From Robertmurraya kyonggiensis (GTDB lineage Bacteria > Bacillota > Bacilli > Bacillales > Cytobacillaceae): a stretch of 64,000 bases of DNA. A program made the translations under genes and the position numbers. A model generated the notes under the pieces. The model worked only from the letters and a program-made list of their open reading frames with translations. It searched no databases and was not told the DNA's origin. The stretch is taken from the NCBI RefSeq assembly GCF_005116465.1, contig NZ_SWBM01000002.1:372001-436000 (forward strand), given 5' to 3'. Every line of letters starts with the position of its first letter. The first letter of the stretch is position 1. This document shows, in pieces, positions 17,953 to 27,821 of this stretch.

Positions 17953-19116
17953 ATGGATTTATTTAAAGTAAATTTTATACATAATTCACTTATAGCAACA
18001 GTAAATTTTTCAGACTTACCGAAAGAAAGTAAGCAGAAAAAGAAATTCGTTATTGATATTAGGATGTGGAGACATTCGGGAATCGGTACATATATAAAAA
18101 GCACAGTACTAAGAGTAATAAATGCGTTTCCAAATGTTGAGTTCACTTTAATAATTGGGATAGATTTTGATGAAAAGGAATTAAACTGGCCAAATAACGT
18201 TTCTTTCCTATTGTTTTCTTCTTCAATTTATACAATAAGAGAGCAAATTGAGTTTATTAAAAAAGTAAATGGACGATATGACTATTTTTGGTCGCCTCAT
18301 TACAATATACCTATATTCTTTATGGGTAAACTATTTGCTACTGTACATGATGTATTTCATTTAGCTATTCCACAGTACAATAAAGGGCTTAAGAAAATAT
18401 ATGCGAGAATTTTATTTACTGTATTAAGATTCAGAGCAAAAAAGATCTTTACAGTATCAGAATTTACTAAACAAGAGTTAATCAAATATATTGGCGTAAA
18501 ACCGAAAAAAATAATTGCAATTTCGAATGGAATTGAGGAAGAATGGTTTGCTCTTCCGCAATCAGAAAGAGTTCTTGAAAAGCCATATGTTTTATATGTA
18601 GGAAATGTTAAACCACATAAAAATTTGATTTCACTAATTCAAGCATTTAAATTGATAAAAGATGAAATTAAACAAGATCTTGTAATAGTTGGGAAAAAGG
18701 AAGGATTTATTACAGGTGACAAATTTATTGGTAAAGCTGCCGAAGAACTGTCAGATAGAATAGTTTTTACTGGTTACGTCTCCGACGAATTATTAAAAAG
18801 GTACTATAAACATGCGGATGTTTTAGTCTTCCCTTCCATCTACGAAGGTTTTGGATTGCCGCCTTTAGAAGCAATGGCGGTAAATTGTCCGACAATAGTT
18901 TCTAATAAAGCATCTATTCCGGAAGTGTGTGAAGATGCATCTTTATATATTGATCCCCATAATCCGATGGATATAGCGGAAAAAATATTATTGGTGCTTA
19001 AGAACGAAGAAATTAAGAAGGATTTGATCGGTAGAGGAAAAGCTCACGTGAAAAAATTTAAATGGAGAAATACTTCAGAGCAAATTATTCAAGAGTTTAA
19101 AGAGGTGCTTAAATGA
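17953..19116 (+). CDS. Family 4 glycosyltransferase
   Basis: GT-B-fold transferase, 387 residues. The N-terminal half has the GIGTYIKS glycine loop and YFWSPHYNIPIF. The donor half has PYVLYVGNVKPHKNL and the E-x7-E motif region in FPSIYEGFGLPPLEAMA, then CPTIVSNKASIPEV. This is the usual mannosyl or hexosyl transferase pattern. About 30 N-terminal residues precede the fold. GGTGAG lies before the ATG. It overlaps the next gene by four bases (ATGA) and shares an operon with manC, so GDP-mannose is a reasonable but unproven donor. Confidence 0.88.
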   Translation: MDLFKVNFIHNSLIATVNFSDLPKESKQKKKFVIDIRMWRHSGIGTYIKSTVLRVINAFPNVEFTLIIGIDFDEKELNWPNNVSFLLFSSSIYTIREQIEFIKKVNGRYDYFWSPHYNIPIFFMGKLFATVHDVFHLAIPQYNKGLKKIYARILFTVLRFRAKKIFTVSEFTKQELIKYIGVKPKKIIAISNGIEEEWFALPQSERVLEKPYVLYVGNVKPHKNLISLIQAFKLIKDEIKQDLVIVGKKEGFITGDKFIGKAAEELSDRIVFTGYVSDELLKRYYKHADVLVFPSIYEGFGLPPLEAMAVNCPTIVSNKASIPEVCEDASLYIDPHNPMDIAEKILLVLKNEEIKKDLIGRGKAHVKKFKWRNTSEQIIQEFKEVLK

Positions 19117-20246
19117 AAATTGCTGTGGTACACGATTGGTTTGTCACATACGCGGGAGCTGAAAAAGTAGTAGAACGGATATTCGATATTTTTCCAGAAG
19201 CCGATCTTTTTTCACTAGTAGATTTCATACCTGATGGCCAAAGGGATTTTATTAAAAATAAAAAAGTTCAGACAAGTTTTATTCAAAAACTTCCGTTTTC
19301 CAATAAAAAATATCGGGCTTACCTGCCATTCATGCCCGTGGCGATTGAGCAACTTGATGTTTCGAAGTACGATTTAGTTATTTCAAGCTCACATGCGGTC
19401 GCTAAAGGAATAATTACAGGTCCAGATCAAATTCATATTTCGTATGTGCATTCTCCAATTCGCTATGCCTGGGATCTTCAACATCAATATCTTAAAGAAT
19501 CTGGTTTAGAGAAAGGTTTAAAAGGATGGATTGCAAAAGGAATTCTTCATTACATAAGAAATTGGGATTATCGAACGGCCAATAATGTGGACTATTTCTT
19601 GGCCAATTCAAAATTTATTGGTAGAAGAATTTGGAGAGTATACCGAAGAGAAGCAAATGTTATTTATCCACCGGTCGACGTTACAGCATTTTTGTTAAAT
19701 GAGAAAAAAGAAGATTTTTATATGACAGCGTCGAGAATGGTGCCTTATAAAAAAATAGATTTGATTGTTAAAGCCTTTACAAAAATGGCAGATAAAAAGC
19801 TAGTTGTCATTGGTGATGGTCCTGACTTTCAGAAAATAAAACAAGTAGCCGGACCGAATGTAGAATTACTAGGTTATCAAGAATTTAGTGTTCTTAAAGA
19901 TTATATGCAAAGAGCGAAGGCATTTGTTTTTGCCGCAGAAGAGGATTTTGGAATAACACCAGTTGAAGCTCAGGCATGTGGTACACCAGTTATTGCTTAT
20001 GGTAAAGGTGGAGCATTAGAAACGGTTAACGGTTTAAATTCTGACATACCAACTGGTTTATTTTTTGCTGAACAAACCGAAGAAAGTATTATAGAAGCAG
20101 TACAAAAATTTGAACAAAATCAACATAACTTTGTCCCGATAGAGATAAGGAAGCACGCTTTAAAATTTTCGCCTGAAAGATTTAAAGAAGAATTAAAGAG
20201 TTTTGTCGACGAAGCGGTAATGACAAAAAAGGAAAGGGGATTATAG
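19113..20246 (+). CDS. Family 4 glycosyltransferase, mannosyltransferase-like
   Basis: GT-B transferase of 377 residues. It begins with MKIAVVHDWFVTYAGAEKVV, and the YVHSPIRYAWDLQHQYL and RTANNVDYFLANSKFI segments mark the WbaZ-like group of capsule and O-antigen mannosyltransferases. The donor site shows TASRMVPYKKIDLIV, FAAEEDFGITPVEAQACGTPVIAYGKGG. Translation is coupled to the previous gene by an ATGA overlap, and manC follows after one base, which supports a GDP-mannose donor (inference). Confidence 0.87.
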   Translation: MKIAVVHDWFVTYAGAEKVVERIFDIFPEADLFSLVDFIPDGQRDFIKNKKVQTSFIQKLPFSNKKYRAYLPFMPVAIEQLDVSKYDLVISSSHAVAKGIITGPDQIHISYVHSPIRYAWDLQHQYLKESGLEKGLKGWIAKGILHYIRNWDYRTANNVDYFLANSKFIGRRIWRVYRREANVIYPPVDVTAFLLNEKKEDFYMTASRMVPYKKIDLIVKAFTKMADKKLVVIGDGPDFQKIKQVAGPNVELLGYQEFSVLKDYMQRAKAFVFAAEEDFGITPVEAQACGTPVIAYGKGGALETVNGLNSDIPTGLFFAEQTEESIIEAVQKFEQNQHNFVPIEIRKHALKFSPERFKEELKSFVDEAVMTKKERGL

Positions 20247-20247
20247 A

Positions 20248-21630
20248 GTGAAGCTTGTCTTATTATCAGGAGGCTCAGGTAAACGTTTGTGGCCCTTATC
20301 CAACGACTCTCGCTCCAAGCAATTTTTAAAAATATTAGAAGGTCAAGATGGAGAATATGTCTCCATGGTTCAAAGGGTATATAAACAATTAGAGGCAGTG
20401 AATTTAAATCATTCATCTGTGATTGCGACCAGTAAATCACAAGTTGAGATGATACAAAGTCAGCTAGGAACAGAAGTTTCAATCGTGATTGAGCCTGAAA
20501 GAAGAGACACCTATCCAGCTATAGCTTTGTCCGCAGCATATTTATACTCAGAGAAAAATACTGATTTAGAAGAAGTTATTGCTGTACTACCGGTAGACCC
20601 TTATGTTGATGATGATTTTTTTGAGAAAGTAGCTCAATTAGAACAAGTAGTTGTGGAATCAAACGCTGATTTAGCATTAATGGGGGTTACACCAACCTAC
20701 CCATCCTCAAAGTACGGATATATCATTCCGAGACAAGATGAAGATCAAAAGTCTTATTTTTCCGTCAGTCATTTTAAGGAAAAGCCAAGCGAAAAAGAAG
20801 CTGAGGCTTTAATTGCAGAGAATGCATTGTGGAATTGTGGAGTGTTTGCATTTAAACTCAAGTATATTATTAATATGGTGGAGAAAGCAGGCCTTCCAAC
20901 TTCATATCCAGAATTACTAAAAACGTATAATAAATTACCGAAAAATAGTTTCGATTATGAAGTAGTTGAAAAAGCTAACAGTATAGTCGCATTACCATAT
21001 GATGGGTATTGGAAGGATCTTGGTACTTGGAATACGCTAACCGAAGAGATGGGAATTAATCTCATTGGGAAAGGAAAAATAAGCGATGACAGCCAAAATA
21101 CTCATTTAGTTAATGAGTTAGATATACCGGTTGCTATTCTAGGTGTGTCGGATTTATTAGTAGCAGCTTCACCAGACGGTATTTTAGTAACAGAAAAATC
21201 GGCTAGCCCACGCTTAAAAGAAATAATCAATGATTTTAATCAAAGACCTATGTATGAAGAAAGACGTTGGGGAACCTATAAGGTCTTAGACCATACAAAG
21301 TTTGAGAATGGGCCAGAAGTCATCACGAAAAAAATAATAATCAAAGCGAATAGAAATTTAAGTTATCAGTTGCATGATAAACGAACTGAAGTATGGACTG
21401 TCCTTAATGGTCAAGGTGAAGTTATACTAAACGATAAAATAAAAAATGTGAGTGCTGGAGATATTATTGAAGTTCCTATTGGAACAAAACATGCAATTCG
21501 GGCAATCACAGATTTAGAAATTATAGAAGTTCAAAGTGGGACGGAATTAGTAAAAGAAGATACGATCAGGCTGGAGTTAGACTGGGATAAAATCATAGAA
21601 CTTTGTGAATCAACCAGTTCAGAAAAATAA
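20248..21630 (+). CDS. manC: Mannose-1-phosphate guanylyltransferase / mannose-6-phosphate isomerase
   Basis: Bifunctional type-II enzyme, 460 residues. N-terminal nucleotidyltransferase: LSGGSGKRLWPLSNDSRSKQF (residues ~5-25), VIEPERRDTYPAIALSA, FKEKPSEKEA and the LWNCGVFAF segment. C-terminal cupin (from ~residue 340): RRWGTYKVLDH, LHDKRTEVWTVLNG and HAIRAITD. It produces GDP-mannose. GTG start after an AAAGGGGA site, one base after the upstream gene. A separate manA lies at 48089. GDP-mannose may feed the two preceding GT4 enzymes. Confidence 0.94.
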   Translation: MKLVLLSGGSGKRLWPLSNDSRSKQFLKILEGQDGEYVSMVQRVYKQLEAVNLNHSSVIATSKSQVEMIQSQLGTEVSIVIEPERRDTYPAIALSAAYLYSEKNTDLEEVIAVLPVDPYVDDDFFEKVAQLEQVVVESNADLALMGVTPTYPSSKYGYIIPRQDEDQKSYFSVSHFKEKPSEKEAEALIAENALWNCGVFAFKLKYIINMVEKAGLPTSYPELLKTYNKLPKNSFDYEVVEKANSIVALPYDGYWKDLGTWNTLTEEMGINLIGKGKISDDSQNTHLVNELDIPVAILGVSDLLVAASPDGILVTEKSASPRLKEIINDFNQRPMYEERRWGTYKVLDHTKFENGPEVITKKIIIKANRNLSYQLHDKRTEVWTVLNGQGEVILNDKIKNVSAGDIIEVPIGTKHAIRAITDLEIIEVQSGTELVKEDTIRLELDWDKIIELCESTSSEK

Positions 21631-21631
21631 G

Positions 21632-21661
21632 TGAAAAGCCTTCTTAACATGGGGGCTTTTC
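21632..21661 (+). terminator. Weak terminator-like hairpin between manC and mutase
   Basis: GAAAAGCC / GGGCTTTTC stem with a short T-rich tail. The mutase start follows within 25 bases, so it may lower rather than stop read-through. Confidence 0.5.
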
Positions 21662-21685
21662 TCATAATTAGAAAGGAAAATGCAA

Positions 21686-23425
21686 ATGAGTTGGCAAGAA
21701 TTATATGAAAAATGGTTAAACTCTCCTGTGGTAGTTCAGGAACTTAAGGATGAGTTACAAAATATAAAGGATAACACCAAAGAGCAAGAGGACCGTTTTT
21801 ATAAAAGTCTAGAATTTGGTACAGGAGGAATGAGAGGAGAAATTGGAGCTGGTACGAATCGTATTAATAAATACATGGTACGTAAAGCTTCTGAAGGATT
21901 GGCCCAATATATTTTAATGCAAGGTAAAGAAGCGGTAGAGCAAGGTGTAGTTATAGCCTATGATACAAGACATAAATCTCGTGAATTTGCATTAGAAGTT
22001 GCAAAAACAGTAGGAACACATGGGATTAAAGCGTATCTTTTTGATGAAGTTACTCCGACTCCTATACTCTCCTTTGCCGTCCGTCATCTTCATGCATACG
22101 CTGGCGTCGTGATTACGGCTAGTCATAATCCTTCAGAATATAATGGCTACAAGGTTTATGGCAATGATGGTGGGCAGGTTTCACCAACTATGGTCGATAT
22201 CATTGTTAAATACATAAATGAAATCGAAGATGAGCTTTCAATCCAGGTTGTAGATGAAGTTGAGCTGAGGGAAAAAGGAATAATTAACACGGCTGGAGAA
22301 GAGTTATTAACGGAATATATAAATCATTTAAAAACAATTCAACAAAATAAACAGTTAGTTGAAAAAGTTGCACACGATCTGTCAATAGTTTACACTCCAC
22401 TACACGGAACAGGAAATATACCAGTAAAAAAAGGATTAGAAGCTTTTGGTTTTAAAAATGTTAATGTAGTGAGGGAACAGGAACAACCAGATTCAAATTT
22501 TTCCACAGTATTATCTCCTAATCCAGAGGAACACGAAGCTTTTGAAATTGCTATTTCGTATGGGGATAGATTAAATGCAGATATACTTATGGGTACAGAC
22601 CCTGATGCTGACCGACTAGGAGTTGCAGTTAGAAATAATTCAGGTAAGTTTGATGTGTTGACTGGTAATCAAATGGGTGCACTTATGTTACACTACTTAT
22701 TGTTCCAAATGAAGGAACAAAATAGATTACCAGAAAATGGGATTATAATTAAAACAATTGTGACTTCCGAAATTGGCAGAACAATTGCCCAAAGTTTTGG
22801 ATTACCAACTATTGATACTTTAACTGGCTTTAAATTTATTGGTGAAAAAATAAATGAATTTGAAGAAAATAATAGCTATAAATTCTTATTTGGCTATGAA
22901 GAAAGCTATGGATATTTAATTGGGGATTTTGTTAGAGACAAAGATGCGGTTCAATCGGCTGTATTTGCTGCTGAGGTAGCGGCATTCTATAAATCAAAAG
23001 GTCAAACCCTATTTGATGGATTAATGGGGATATTTGAACAATACGGTTATTATAAAGAATCTCTGAGATCTTTAACGCTTAAAGGCAAGGAAGGAGCAGA
23101 AAAGATTCAACAGATTCTTAGTGTTTTTCGTGAAAGCCCATTTAAGGAAATTAATAATGTGAAAGTGGTAAAAATAGAGGACTACTTAACTTCTACTAGA
23201 ACAAGTTTTGACACAGATGAAACTACTTCTACCATTGATTTACCAAAATCTAATGTTTTAAAATACTTCTTGGAGGATGGTTCCTGGTTCTGCTTACGTC
23301 CATCCGGAACTGAACCGAAGGCAAAGTTTTATTTCAGTGTGAAAGGTAATTCATTAGAACATAGCGAAGCTCTACTTAAAGAATTAGAAGAATCCATCAT
23401 GAGTAAAGTAGAAAGTTTATTATAA
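21686..23425 (+). CDS. pgcA: Phosphoglucomutase/phosphomannomutase
   Basis: Interconverts hexose-6- and hexose-1-phosphates, feeding GalU, RfbF and ManC. Four-domain alpha-D-phosphohexomutase of 579 residues, close to the length of B. subtilis PgcA. Visible motifs: [18 protein letters not shown], the phosphoserine loop [16 protein letters not shown], the metal loop [13 protein letters not shown], the sugar-specificity loop [12 protein letters not shown] and the phosphate loop [12 protein letters not shown] 21686 is better spaced from AAAGG than the ATG at 21680. Glucose versus mannose specificity cannot be read from the sequence; the manC neighbour suggests it handles both. Confidence 0.92.
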   Translation: MSWQELYEKWLNSPVVVQELKDELQNIKDNTKEQEDRFYKSLEFGTGGMRGEIGAGTNRINKYMVRKASEGLAQYILMQGKEAVEQGVVIAYDTRHKSREFALEVAKTVGTHGIKAYLFDEVTPTPILSFAVRHLHAYAGVVITASHNPSEYNGYKVYGNDGGQVSPTMVDIIVKYINEIEDELSIQVVDEVELREKGIINTAGEELLTEYINHLKTIQQNKQLVEKVAHDLSIVYTPLHGTGNIPVKKGLEAFGFKNVNVVREQEQPDSNFSTVLSPNPEEHEAFEIAISYGDRLNADILMGTDPDADRLGVAVRNNSGKFDVLTGNQMGALMLHYLLFQMKEQNRLPENGIIIKTIVTSEIGRTIAQSFGLPTIDTLTGFKFIGEKINEFEENNSYKFLFGYEESYGYLIGDFVRDKDAVQSAVFAAEVAAFYKSKGQTLFDGLMGIFEQYGYYKESLRSLTLKGKEGAEKIQQILSVFRESPFKEINNVKVVKIEDYLTSTRTSFDTDETTSTIDLPKSNVLKYFLEDGSWFCLRPSGTEPKAKFYFSVKGNSLEHSEALLKELEESIMSKVESLL

Positions 23426-23445
23426 AAGCATAAGTTTTTAAAGAA

Positions 23446-23473
23446 AAAAGCTGATCCAATCGGATCAGCTTTT
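23446..23473. terminator. Bidirectional terminator
   Basis: AAAAGCTGATCC / GGATCAGCTTTT perfect 12-bp stem between the convergent mutase and LCP genes, with T-rich tails in both directions. Confidence 0.85.
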
Positions 23474-23476
23474 GCT

Positions 23477-24421
23477 TTATTCATCAAGTTCAAGATGCTC
23501 TTCTAGAATCGATGTTAACCTTGACTTCTCTTCATTCGATACTTGAAGGTAGTAGATACCATCAATTTTAGTACCTTGACCATTCACAGTAACCTGTTCA
23601 ATCTCTTTTGCAGCAGTACGGTATTTACTTTGAATTGTGACCATTTGGTCGAAGCTTAAGTCAGTCTTAACATTCTGTCCAAGTGCAGTAAAGATATCTC
23701 CAAAATTAGTTAAGGTATTTAAACTAGCACCTTCATCGATAATGGCTTTGATAATTTGTCTCTGTCTTTGCTGTCTACCAAAGTCACCTCTAGGATCCTC
23801 ATAGCGCATTCTTGAGTATTTGAGAGCTTTTGTCCCATCTAAAGATAGTTCTCCTTCTGGGAAATGTGTACCTTCGTATGTGAAATCTAAATCATTTTGA
23901 ACAGTGACTCCGCCAACAGCATTAACAATATCCTGGAAACCTTCCATGTTGATTTGAACGTAATGATCTATTGGGAGGTCAAGGAAATTCTCAACTGTAG
24001 CGATAGACATTTCAACACCTCCAAATGCGTAGGCGTGATTAATTTTATCTGTGGTACCTTTACCAATAATCTCTGTTCGACTGTCTCTTGGGATACTTAG
24101 CATCTTTACTGAGTTTTTGGATGGGTTTACTGCTAATACAATCATTGTGTCAGATCTACCTCTGTCACCTTCACGTTCATCTACACCTAAAAGGAGTACA
24201 GAGAAAGGCTGAGCTTTTTCAAGATCAACTTGTTCAGTACGTTTTTCTGATTTTTCTCGATCGATTGGAGCGTGCATTGTATCTACAGCATTTGTTAAGG
24301 ATCTATATACTGTAAAAGCATAAGTGCCAACTGCTATAAATAACAAAAGGATTACGATTAATAATACTTTTACCCATTTTTTCTTTTTCCTTTTTTGCTT
24401 TTTGTCTAAGCGGGAAATCAT
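23477..24421 (-). CDS. LCP (LytR-CpsA-Psr) family glycopolymer-peptidoglycan ligase
   Basis: Transfers undecaprenyl-linked wall polymers such as teichoic acid or capsule to peptidoglycan outside the membrane. The 314-residue protein has a basic N-terminus (KKQKRKKKK), one transmembrane helix (residues ~17-38) and the LCP domain: VLLLGVDEREGDRGRSDTMIV, KMLSIPRDSR, NHAYAFGGVEM and YSRMRYEDPRGDFGRQQRQ. The aspartates and arginines bind the pyrophosphate lipid. AGGAGG lies before the ATG at 24421. Its place next to the polysaccharide genes fits attachment of their product. A second LCP gene is at 53935. Confidence 0.94.
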   Translation of the reverse strand: MISRLDKKQKRKKKKWVKVLLIVILLLFIAVGTYAFTVYRSLTNAVDTMHAPIDREKSEKRTEQVDLEKAQPFSVLLLGVDEREGDRGRSDTMIVLAVNPSKNSVKMLSIPRDSRTEIIGKGTTDKINHAYAFGGVEMSIATVENFLDLPIDHYVQINMEGFQDIVNAVGGVTVQNDLDFTYEGTHFPEGELSLDGTKALKYSRMRYEDPRGDFGRQQRQRQIIKAIIDEGASLNTLTNFGDIFTALGQNVKTDLSFDQMVTIQSKYRTAAKEIEQVTVNGQGTKIDGIYYLQVSNEEKSRLTSILEEHLELDE

Positions 24422-24626
24422 GTATCTTTCCTCCTAAAAATTCACATATAAAATAGAATAGCACATCTTACGACAAAAACAGACTAAAATTTTTTCTAGC
24501 CACTATAAAGTGTATAATGGATGATGACTATTCTGGGGGAACGCTCGAATGTTTTTGTATTAACGTGAATTAGACGCAATTTATGTAAAATAGGTTACAC
24601 ATAATTTTAAAAGAGTGGTGAAATAA

Positions 24627-25019
24627 ATGAAAGAGTTTATTCTTACAGTGGCCGACATCGTTAATAGAATTCATGATTTGATTATGAGAGTATCGCAGGA
24701 GTTAGGATTGAACCTAACCGACAAAGACCTCCATATCTGGGTATTTGGTACCATAGGGATCGTTTTGTTCTTTATAGTACATATGATGTTCAAAAAACTG
24801 GCGAAATATAGCGTAATATCGATTTCTTTTATCTATACCTTTACAGTGCTGTTAGTCGTAGTATTTGCAATAGAAATACAACAGAAAATTACGGGTAGGG
24901 GAGAAATGGAATTTGATGATGCCGTAATTAGTATCTGGGGTTATCTTTTATTTTTTGCATCTTATCTAGTCATAAAAGTGATAGCATATTATTTTAAGAA
25001 ATTTCGAAGAGGAAAATAA
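24627..25019 (+). CDS. Small membrane protein of unknown function
   Basis: I do not recognise this 130-residue protein. It has a ~45-residue amphipathic N-terminal region, then three predicted membrane helices (around residues 46-62, 68-90 and 103-120) and a basic C-terminus (YYFKKFRRGK). There is no signal peptidase site. GAGTGGTG sits before the ATG. It stands alone between the divergent LCP gene and the CWB2 subtilase, with about 200 bases to each. A wall-related role is suggested only by position. Confidence 0.7.
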   Translation: MKEFILTVADIVNRIHDLIMRVSQELGLNLTDKDLHIWVFGTIGIVLFFIVHMMFKKLAKYSVISISFIYTFTVLLVVVFAIEIQQKITGRGEMEFDDAVISIWGYLLFFASYLVIKVIAYYFKKFRRGK

Positions 25020-25219
25020 TGTGTTAGTCTGAATTTTTATTGCTTTTTCTGCCTAATTTACTAGATAAAAAACGAGAAAATAACACTTAGTGTAAAAGTA
25101 AAGTTTCTTAATGTGTATTTTTTAATTCATTTTGATTACTTATGGAAAAAATAATCAGGTCAAGGTGCTTGTTTTTAAGATACAATATTAAGAAAAACAG
25201 ATCTTTAGGAGGATACGAT

Positions 25220-27697
25220 TTGAAGCAGATAAGAGTTTTACCTCTATTAATTTCAGCCATTTTTATTTTTATCTTGAATCTTTTCTGGAATGACACTTCA
25301 ATTGCTCAATCTGCTAATATAGAAAAATACTATTATATTAAAGAAACAAAAAAAGCTAATAAAGAGTTTTTTTCAACTAATGATATCCAGATTTATAATC
25401 GAGAACTTATTATAAAATTTAAAGGGGATAAGAAGCCTACACTTGAAAAATATGAGGTTGATCTAAAAAACATATCTCCTTCATTAGTAAATAGAGGGTA
25501 TAGGCTAGTTCAAGTTCAAGAAGATGAGAATTTAGATGATGTTTTAGAAAAACTCAGAAACGATCCAAATGTTGATTATGTTGAACCTAATATCTTAAAA
25601 GAACAGCAAGAATTTAGTGATGATCCTTTACTAAGCCAACAGTGGTATCTACAATCAGTTAATGTTTTAGATACATGGGAAATGATGAATAATAATAAAG
25701 AAGTTAGAGTAGCTGTCATAGATTCTGGTGTTAGTAGTAGTCATCAAGATTTCAGCGGGAAATTAAATAATGGATTCAATAGTATATCTAAAAACGAAAA
25801 CATAGACGATTATTTTGGGCATGGTACCAGGGTTGCGGGGATCATCGCTGCAAACACTAATAATAGCATAGGTATAGCAGGGATAAATCCCAATGTAAGC
25901 ATTATCCCTATTAAAGTAAGCGAGGGTGGTCAGCTAGAATTGATCAATATTATCAATGGTATTTATAAGGCGATTGATAATGGGGCCCAGATTATTAATA
26001 TGAGTTATGGAGCCCCAGTGTATAGCGAGGCAGAATATAGAGCATTACTTGAAGCTTACTTACGAGGAATTGTTTTAGTTGCAGCATCTGGTAATGATGG
26101 AGCTGAAGTTAACTATCCAGCTGCTTATCCATTTGTTATAAGTGTAGGAAGTGTTAACAAAAGAGGTTATAAATCCACATTTTCGAATTATGGAAATGAA
26201 TTAGATGTTATGGCTCCAGGGGAAGGTATTGTAACAACTGACCTAAATAATTCTTATGTATCGGTCAATGGGACCTCATTTGCCTCACCAGTAGTGAGTG
26301 GTGTTGCTTCGTTACTATTAAGTGAACAATCGGGTTTGGGACCTGCCCAAGTGCAGTGGTTACTAGAAAATTCCACAGGAACTTCTTGGAATCCATCCAC
26401 AGGATTTGGAAAAATTGATGCCTATAAAATGATGACAACAAACTTACCCAATTTAATTAATGATATTAGTAACGATAGCGGTACAGCTAAAACAATTACC
26501 TTAAATGCTATGAACCATGAATATTTGCAAATAAACGATGATATTGATTGGTACTCTCTTAGTATATCGAAAACTACTAAACTACATATTGAGTTGGGCC
26601 ATCCAAACAACGATCTAGTTTTGTGGTTACAAAAAAAGAATGGGGAAATAGTAGAATGGGAAGAATTTGTTGATGTTGGTAATATAGGAGAAGGAGAAAA
26701 TTATATTATTGATGCTACACCTGGTGAATATAATATAGGGGTTTTTGATTATAACCTAAGATGGTCAAATGAGTCCTATAGCTTGATGGTGAAAAATCTA
26801 GAATTAAAAAGGATCTACGGAACGAGTAGGATTGATACAGCTATTGAAATCTCTAAGAGGGGATGGCCGAATGGTTTAACCCATTCTGAAAAAGCAGTTA
26901 TAATGGCAAGAGCTGATAACCCAGCAGACGCATTAGCAGCGGCAGGGCTAGCGGGGATAAAGGATGCGCCGATACTTTTAACGTACCCAAACTCGTTGAG
27001 TGATAATATTAAAAATGAAATAAGAAGATTAAATGCGAATAAAATATATTTGCTTGGTGGACCGTTAGCTATTTCAATAGGAGTAGAAAATGATTTGAAA
27101 AAATTAGGTATACCTCTCGAAAGAGTTTTTGGACAAAGTCGTTTTGAAACAGCGTATGCTGTAAATTCCGTCGCGGGATTAGGGAATAGCTCAGAGGTTT
27201 TACTAGTAAATGGGATTACGGTAGCTGATGCCTTATCTGCTTCAAGTATTTCTTCTGTGTATAAGAAACCGATATACCTTGCATCGACTAATTATTTACC
27301 TATCTCACTTCCATCATCTGTTAAGAAGGTAACAATATTGGGTGGACATTTAGCGATTAGTGATGGACTCGAAAAGTCTCTGAATAGTAAGGGGATAGAA
27401 GTTGTTAGAGTACAAGGGCTATCAAGATATGAAACTAATATTAATGCTGTAAAAACTTTTGCTTCACAGGACTCTTTTATCTTAGTAAGGGGAGCATCAA
27501 CGTCTACGAACTTCGAGGACTATCCTGATGCGGTAACGGCTTCGGGCTTAGCTAATAGAATGAATGCACCTATTGTTTTGATTAATCCATATCGAAATGA
27601 GGAAGTAACGTACAATTATCTGAAGAGTCATTTGAATACGACTTATGTCTTAGGTGGAGAGCTTGCAATACCAAATGAAAGAATAAATTATAGGTGA
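25220..27697 (+). CDS. Wall-anchored subtilisin-like serine protease with CWB2 repeats
   Basis: Exported S8 peptidase, 825 residues. Order: signal peptide (1-~32); I9-like propeptide (~60-125, ending NDPNVDYVEPN); catalytic domain with D168 (VIDSG), H201 (FGHGT) and S353 (NGTSFASP), so the triad is complete; a beta-sandwich resembling the bacterial pre-peptidase C-terminal domain (~415-530); three CWB2 repeats (~532-825, first one RIYGTSRIDTA). TTG at 25220 is chosen because AGGAGG lies seven bases before it and the signal peptide then starts with MKQIRVL. It is a wall-retained protease, comparable in layout to Vpr/WprA-type enzymes but with a different anchor. Confidence 0.93.
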   Translation: MKQIRVLPLLISAIFIFILNLFWNDTSIAQSANIEKYYYIKETKKANKEFFSTNDIQIYNRELIIKFKGDKKPTLEKYEVDLKNISPSLVNRGYRLVQVQEDENLDDVLEKLRNDPNVDYVEPNILKEQQEFSDDPLLSQQWYLQSVNVLDTWEMMNNNKEVRVAVIDSGVSSSHQDFSGKLNNGFNSISKNENIDDYFGHGTRVAGIIAANTNNSIGIAGINPNVSIIPIKVSEGGQLELINIINGIYKAIDNGAQIINMSYGAPVYSEAEYRALLEAYLRGIVLVAASGNDGAEVNYPAAYPFVISVGSVNKRGYKSTFSNYGNELDVMAPGEGIVTTDLNNSYVSVNGTSFASPVVSGVASLLLSEQSGLGPAQVQWLLENSTGTSWNPSTGFGKIDAYKMMTTNLPNLINDISNDSGTAKTITLNAMNHEYLQINDDIDWYSLSISKTTKLHIELGHPNNDLVLWLQKKNGEIVEWEEFVDVGNIGEGENYIIDATPGEYNIGVFDYNLRWSNESYSLMVKNLELKRIYGTSRIDTAIEISKRGWPNGLTHSEKAVIMARADNPADALAAAGLAGIKDAPILLTYPNSLSDNIKNEIRRLNANKIYLLGGPLAISIGVENDLKKLGIPLERVFGQSRFETAYAVNSVAGLGNSSEVLLVNGITVADALSASSISSVYKKPIYLASTNYLPISLPSSVKKVTILGGHLAISDGLEKSLNSKGIEVVRVQGLSRYETNINAVKTFASQDSFILVRGASTSTNFEDYPDAVTASGLANRMNAPIVLINPYRNEEVTYNYLKSHLNTTYVLGGELAIPNERINYR

Positions 27698-27710
27698 AAT
27701 ACATTATACA

Positions 27711-27746
27711 AAAAGAAAGTATCAAATCTTGATGCTTTCTTTTTTA
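27711..27746 (+). terminator. Rho-independent terminator
   Basis: AAAGAAAG-ATCAA / TTGAT-CTTTCTTTTTT stem and T run right after the protease gene. Confidence 0.75.
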
Positions 27747-27821
27747 AATTTACAGGGGAAATAGGAACTAATATATGTTAAAATATGTAACTGTGTAAAG
27801 AAAGTGGGAGGTTCAAGATTA

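Noticed and set aside
20120-20482. 120-codon open frame on the minus strand
   Set aside because: Antisense across the GT4/manC junction with no start signal.
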